DNA of 64,000 nucleotides from Entonaema liquescens (taxonomy: Eukaryota > Ascomycota > Sordariomycetes > Xylariales > Xylariaceae). The notes below the pieces were generated by a model, which saw only the letters and a list, made by a program, of their open reading frames with translations, ran no database searches and was not told the DNA's origin. Below, one piece after another: positions 58,119 through 64,000 of this stretch. Made by a program: the position numbers and the translations under genes. Positions within the stretch are counted from its first letter, which is position 1, and every line of letters starts with the position of its first letter. The stretch spans positions 1,003,501 to 1,067,500 of the forward strand of contig CADCSX010000005.1 of assembly GCA_902805475.1 (NCBI GenBank). Direction: 5' to 3'.

Positions 58119-60430
58119 TTACTGTACGCTCAGGTACAGGTCTTCGCCATGTCTCGTGGGAGTCAGCTTCGGCTGCCATGTTGGTGTAGCAGGAAGGGAA
58201 CCCCTCGGGGAGGGTGGGCTTAGTTTATTATTTTTAGGGTCAAGAGCCAGTTCAACAGCTTTGCCAGTTCCAAGTCGCTTCGCTAGTAGCGAGCTAGCAC
58301 CTGCGTTGTTCTGGTGTGTTTGTGCCTGGCTCAAAGGCGAGACTGCACGCGCTATATGCTGACGTGGTTGATCTCCTGAACCTGATCTTGATGACATGGG
58401 AGATGGCGTCATCTGCCTGTCAGTTATCACAGGGATAGGCGAGGCTTCAGCCCCTGGAATCTGGGCCGGTGGTGTTTGAAGCCTCTCTGGAAACCAAGCC
58501 TCGTCACTGGGTAGACGTGGTGAGAATCGCGATAGCGGACTCTGGATCGATGGTCGAGTATCGTCGAGTCGAGGAGGTCTTGCCAATTCCGTCTCATTAA
58601 TTAGGCTGGACTTTGATGTCTGGGCGCTGTCTTGACGCCTAGGTTTTAAGGGTTTAGGATAAGGCGAGTTGCCGTCTTTTAAAAGAAGAGCATCGCCCTT
58701 CAATGTCGGGCTAGGCTGGCCGGGAGGTGAGTTTGAAAAGGACACCCTATTTGTGGGGTCGATCTGAAGTAGCCCTTGGTTAGGGCGTCTCGGGACATTG
58801 ACGTATCTGGCTTGACCCAGCTCCGGGGTGGGCGTACGTGTCATGTCTTTGGGTGTGGGAGGGTGTGACAAATGAGTGCCATCCAACTCGCGAGCATCAT
58901 CATCTAATGAGGTCGTCGAGTAGGAGTTAATGGTTGTGAAGGAGTCGTCAGATAAAGACGTGTCGGATCGGCCGCGTAGAGCTCCATGTCCACCGTAGGC
59001 GGACATTAGCCGAGTGCGGCGAGCTTCACTATCTTGTGAATATATACTAGAAGAGCGTTGATGCCTTTTAGTGGAACGCTTTTTAGATAAGAAAGCTGGG
59101 GGCGGCTTGTTGGGTATTCCGTAAGCAGCTGTGACTGCTGCCGAAATGGACTCGGTCTCCTCCTCTTTCCTTTCTATCGGTGCCATGGTCATAGGGGTAT
59201 ATGTGTCAAGCTCTGCAACCACAGCGACCTGCCGCTGCTCAGAGTGGCGATTCTTGTTGTTGCGAACCCAGTTGCCAAACTTATCAGTGATATATGCAGG
59301 TGTTACCCCTGTCATGTTTGTGAGGAGGCTAGTCTTGTTGGTCTGTTGTGTACGCGCAGATGACTCCCGAGACAACACTCCACTTGGCTTGAATAGATCT
59401 TTTGGTGGAGGGGAGGTCGAGGAGGAGCAGTTAAGTCGTCCATAGTCGGCTTGGCGGGAAGGAGTTTTGATGTTGGTCTATGAAGTGGAATTTGTGGTGA
59501 TATTGAAGCAGGAGTTGAAGTTAAAGAGCGTGAGATGCCGAGCCCAAATGACTCTTGGCTCAGAGCGGGTGAATGGAAAGGGTTGGGCGAGGGAAGTCTG
59601 GGTGGAGTACGAGGTGGCATAGGAGAGGCAGGGAAGAGCGGCGATGCTGTGCGATATTGTGGTAGCTGAGGCGCCGGTTCAAGATCCGTAAAACTGCGGG
59701 ACGGCGCCGGCATAAATTGTGCGGGTGTCTCAGCTCCGCCCCTCTCCGTCATATCGGGGGTTCCACTCTCAAGCCCTTCGTAACGCTGCCCACGCCTACG
59801 TCTGATAAATATTATAGCAGCTATTATGATTATGATGGCGATGATGACGCCAATAACGATTCCAGCAATTTGGCCGCCCGTGAGTGAGTTTGATGAGCCA
59901 GACGACGAAGAAGCAGCTGCAGTTGTCGACCCGGTTTGAGTTGGCGAGGGTATGACTATCGATGCCGGCACTCCAGTTGGTGAGTTTGCGATCGTAGCTG
60001 TGAGGACAGCATGTGTGTTTGGCAAAGCGTCCGCTACATTGGAGCACATAAGATAAGCATCGCGCTTAGCAGTACCTATGTTAATGTTAATATCTGTATA
60101 TACTATATGATCTAGAAGAAAGTCGGTATACTCACCAGCGATGTCCTTCTTACTACATATCCCACGTTGTGCCTCGGTACTAATACATTGTAGTGCTCCC
60201 TCCCCGATCGTATATCCTGAAAGTGACTTCTCTGAACACATGCATTGTAACGTCGGGTTCTTTGTGCAGTCTGTCTCCGGGTAGTTGGCCACTACGAACG
60301 ACTCTAAGCAAGGCTGAGCACATGCCGGTACCAAGTTCGTGATATCGTCACCGAGCTTCGCGCCGGCGGTGACGCTGGCTGTGAGGGCAATCCATATTAA
60401 GAGGCGACGAGCCAGAGACTCGAAAGCCAT
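58119..60430 (-). CDS. CFEM-domain single-pass membrane protein (one frame break)
   Basis: A cell-surface protein with an extracellular eight-cysteine CFEM domain, a module linked to haem/iron uptake, adhesion or signalling. Exon 1 is 60430-60136 and exon 2 is 60075-58119; the 60-bp intron would also be readable in frame. The signal peptide is residues 1-23 (LLIWIALTASVTAGA). CFEM cysteines are 37, 41, 55, 63, 65, 82, 92 and 109. A Ser-rich stalk follows, then a membrane span (IAGIVIGVIIAIIIIIAAI) and RRRR stop-transfer. The cytoplasmic part, about 500 residues, is Pro/Ser-rich and unstructured. At the C4 run 59410-59413 the frame loses one base, between PPRPP and KDLFKPSGVLSRESS. With one base added the protein is 750 residues. 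As written it ends at 59312 without most of the tail. Confidence 0.85.
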
Positions 60431-62936
60431 TCTACTCGAAATTATCTTCGGGGGCTGTCAGTATACGATCTTGTCATATAATCGGCCTCCTTTCTGGTGT
60501 TGTTTTTGTGGGCGAGGTGCAATGCATCCTTTGATCGTCAGAGACTACTCTAAAGATCTACAGACCTCCCCGATTATGTTCGATGAAGAGCAAAAGGTGA
60601 GAAGAGGTCTCGAGAATCGGTCCTCGTGGCAATGAGCTGGGATATATGGTTTTAAGAGACTGATCAAACTGACCTATGACAGGGGGAGCGGCCTAAGGAT
60701 GGAGAAGCGAACATCCCAGCACGTTGGTTCTGCACAGCCTACGAAGGACTGAGTTAAAAGAACCCTGCTAAGAAAACAATATATTATATGGAATTGGTAT
60801 GAAATGGAGAAAGGGTTCGAAGGATGGTGGAGCCAAGAAAAGAGGAGAGGAGCTTGTTACAGAAGGTCATAAAAGACTCAGCACTGAAGGGGCGAGAATG
60901 GGGTCTGATGAATGAAACGGCCTTGGGCCTCTCTATGTACGTATATGACAAACGATATCAACAATGGCACTATTCATGTTGATGATGATGCTGCGGGTGC
61001 TTAAGCCACATTGTGAATGATAGATATCGAACACCAATAGGAAAGATTAGACCTCTTAATGGGTGGTAGTATTTGGTATTTTAGCACCCGAGAGATATCT
61101 AAACTGTCATATTGGCATGAGGGTAGTGTTACAGGCGGGTGCCATAGATGCAGCCGGCCATGGCATTGCTTGCTTGCAGAACAGCAACCCCGTGAGAGGT
61201 AGGTAAGGGTAGCTAGAGCTGTCATATCTATTGTGGTATGAAGCTAGTATGTTCGTGGAAGTAGGAGTGTACGAATAAATCAATGTAGGTTCAATATATG
61301 CGAGCAGGATCTGCTCTACCTAGAAAGGATCTGCAAAAATAATTATAATTGGTCAATCTCTCAATCGGAGGTTTGCGTGTTGTATGTTGTAAGAGCCCTG
61401 AATATGGAGACACGCCTAGGAAGAGCCTGATCTCGATAGCGGAACGACAGGGGTGGTTAGTCATAAGTTAAATATAGATCTTGTCTGCAGAATTAAACTC
61501 TGGAGAACGGAAGGTGTGCCGGGGAGGGGTAGACTAGGCGGTGTAATGCATATATTAGGGGGGGTTGACGTATGGAGGTAATACTTAGCTTGCGCGCGTC
61601 TAACTTTTAAAGTCGCCGTAAACATTCGCCGCAAGCCGCCTGCGTCTGGAACTTAGCGCTTACTGGCCAATATCTGTGCCTATATGCGCACATAATGCAA
61701 TAAGTACGTAGTATGTATGTATGCATCGCCAACTCTAAGCCTGCTCATAGCCGCCTTCATCCCATTGATGCATAGATGCTTCTACTTGAATATTTCTGTA
61801 CCTGCTTGCATCTATCTGTATACGGCAATACGCGTGCAACGTCACCGTCTGCGCAATTCGTGCCTCTAAGAAGCAGGTACTTATGTACCTCGCATCCTAC
61901 CAGGGGTTTCAACGATAATCGTCCAATTAGATCCCCTCCGTGCCTCTGCCGTCCAACCTTAAAGCAATTAAAGCTCTTCAATGTGCGACTAAAAGGATAT
62001 CCTAGCTGGTTTCACAATTACTATCTGACATCTTCTTCTCCTGCTTCATTGAGTATGCGATTTACCCGTATGAGACTCGTGCCACAATTCTTTGCTGAGA
62101 GAAAACGTCAGCGATGACGAGATGAAATTTCGTGGTAAGCCGTATGAAATCGGCTTGTCCGTTTCATTTTAATATTTTCGACATGATTTATGAGTGAGGA
62201 TAAAAGGTGATTAAAATATCTAGGTAGATAAATTAACTGTTTATCTTGAATGAAATGAAATTGGCTATCTCATCCATCTTCGTGTGTAAAAACAACCTGG
62301 TACTCAGCTCTGTACCTACCTGCCTAGGTCGGTATTCTAGAAACGTTCCAAATTTCAATATACTAATAATATAAATATGGCTGATTAAGCGGAGTCTTCG
62401 TGGTCGTGACTAGGATATCGACAAGTTTTTACATCCTTGGCGGCTCCGAATCAATCTATTTAGAAACCCATTTTCATGTTCGTTCAAAAATTCAAGCCAC
62501 GTGAGCCGCGTGGAGAGAAGGTCAGGAATGTTTCAATGGAGACTACATCATCCTTTGTTTCGTTGATACTATGGTTCTCCGATAGACGTGTTTCGAAACA
62601 ACACGCTGATCAGGGCGAAGCCGAACGAATAGGAAGGTTACATGAGAAAAGGATTCTTCCAGCAAAATTCTATCGCGGAAAATCAAATGACTTTTTTTTC
62701 TGTGAATAGGTATCTAGTCGTCTCTCATTAACTACAATCCTCTCGCATGGGATTATTATTTATTGAGCGCCTCCTGAGAATGAAAAGCATCATCAGCGCA
62801 CCAACAGGTTGGTGAAATGTCCACGTAGTTCGCGCCTCAGTAGTTTTAATATCGAAATAATCGCAAATGTGGCTCAGAACGTGAGGCTAACCAGCCCCAT
62901 ACTTGGTAGGTCGATTCCGGTTAATCCTATGACCTC
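60431..62936. other. Intergenic gap
   Basis: About 2.5 kb; the promoter of the CFEM gene at the left and the 3' flank of DBP5 at the right. No gene or RNA is recognised. Confidence 0.5.
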
Positions 62937-64000
62937 TCATGCAGCTCCACCGCTTGGAACGAAATCTGCTTGAGCTCGGCTCGACTTGATGACTCGCTGG
63001 ACCTGTGCCTCTGTCTCATCCCAGTCATCAGGCTTCAATGCAACCAAATCAATCTCGAGATCGTGCGCGATAGCATTGAGAGCATCGAAACTCTTCTTAT
63101 CCGAGATGAAAGTAATACTGACACCGACACGGCCGAAACGACCAGTTCTACCAATACGGTGGAGGTAGGTCTCCGTGTCATGCATACTATCTCCGACTCC
63201 CTTCATCGGAATATCGTAATTGATGACCATGGAGACCGTGGAAACATCTATTCCACGGGCAAGAACGTTGGTAGTAATGAGAACCTTGGACTTTCCGGTT
63301 CGGAACTCTTCCAACAGCGCGTCTCGTGCGCTTCCTTCGTAGGCACCGTGTAGGACTGATACTTTATGGCCATCGTTTGTCATTCTTTGCTGGATTTGGG
63401 TGGCGCTATCTCGCGTCTGGTTCTGTTAGCAAATACCACACGTTTAAGCCACTAAATTACTGGATACCTACCTTGACGAAAATGATAGAGGAACCAATGT
63501 TCATCAGACCGTACAGCTTGCAGAGAATGTCGTACTTATCCGATTCTGAAGGACAGTCCATGTACATCTGTGAAATGCCCTTGACTGTGAGTTCCTGCAC
63601 CTTCAACTTGATCATATTTGCGTTAGGTGCAAATGTCATTGCGTATTTCATAACTTTGTCGGGGAAAGTAGCAGAAAATAGGAGGATTTGGATGTCCTTA
63701 GGTAGCATACTGCAGGAAAATGTTAGTGTTATAGGTGATAGACAGGGGTTTTCAAGGAGTAGAGGCCGTACTTCTTAACCCGGGTACATTGGTCGCCTAG
63801 ACCTTGCTGGTCCAGCATGTTGTCGGCCTCGTCAATAACAAGAACTCGCAAATGTGACACATCGAACTGACGTCTCCGAATCAAATCCATGACGGTACCT
63901 GGTGTACCGACAACAATGCTCTTGTCGACGCGTCCGTCACGAGGAATGGAGCTGGGAATAGCGGCTGCCACAGCCAAGTTAGGCAAGAATTGTCCGATAT
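62937..64000 (-). CDS. DBP5: DEAD-box ATP-dependent RNA helicase Dbp5 (3' part; 5' end outside window)
   Basis: It remodels mRNPs at the cytoplasmic face of the nuclear pore during mRNA export. Visible exons on minus: beyond 64000 to 63772, 63709-63472 and 63422-62937, with introns of 62 and 49 bp in consistent phase. Helicase motifs in order: [10 protein letters not shown] (motif Ib region), [11 protein letters not shown] (DEAD), [11 protein letters not shown] (SAT), IIFVKNQTRDSA (IV), [14 protein letters not shown] (V) and [11 protein letters not shown] (VI). The stretch [20 protein letters not shown] and [10 protein letters not shown] near the end are typical of Dbp5. The C-terminus is [15 protein letters not shown]. 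The N-terminus with motifs Q and I lies past the right edge. The frame is intact over the visible part. Confidence 0.93.

Overview
The window is nuclear DNA of a filamentous ascomycete (Pezizomycotina; a Sordariomycete is my best guess). The evidence is many short introns (about 47-110 bp, GT...AG with CTAAC-like branch sites), two Zn2Cys6 transcription factors, a CFEM membrane protein, a group II (GNA-2-like) G-protein alpha subunit, a GT90/CAP10 glycosyltransferase, and long gaps full of TAGGTA/ACCTAC words and poly-T leaders. There are no prokaryotic features. I support 20 complete protein-coding genes, one 3' partial gene at the right edge, one tRNA and one short inverted-repeat transposable element.

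Layout. 1-6.2 kb: an aliphatic nitrilase (+) convergent with a Zn2Cys6 regulator (-), then an SCP2 sterol-carrier protein (+). 7.7-14.3 kb: a Nup2-type FG nucleoporin with a Ran-binding domain (+) and spermidine synthase (+). 14.3-21.9 kb: a gene-poor stretch with microsatellites, a hairpin and a 270-bp MITE with 31-bp perfect terminal inverted repeats. 21.9-33.1 kb: G-alpha (+), a membrane-anchored GH3 beta-glucosidase (+) and a second Zn2Cys6 regulator (+). 34.6-45.6 kb, all on minus: an SPX-DUF202 (VTC-family) protein, a Nit2/Nit3-type omega-amidase, a small two-pass membrane protein, free methionine-R-sulfoxide reductase and a DUF3632 protein. 46.6 kb: tRNA-Cys(GCA). 47.4-60.4 kb: GT90 (+), ArfGAP-UBA protein (-), DUF985 cupin (+), PLP-dependent decarboxylase (+), DUF2462 small basic protein (-) and CFEM membrane protein (-). 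62.9 kb to the edge: the C-terminal part of DEAD-box helicase Dbp5 (-).

The genes are mostly unrelated housekeeping and accessory functions. Two belong to nuclear pore traffic (Nup2 and Dbp5, about 51 kb apart), and three to phosphate, polyamine and methionine-redox metabolism. I see no biosynthetic cluster.

The strongest window-wide signal is that eight otherwise well-conserved genes are broken by single-base frame changes. I count thirteen: twelve missing bases and one extra base, almost all at short homopolymers. Adding the change back makes every one of these coding lengths divisible by three. This looks like uncorrected sequencing indels rather than gene decay. The most unusual gene structure is a 5-nt micro-exon in the methionine sulfoxide reductase gene.
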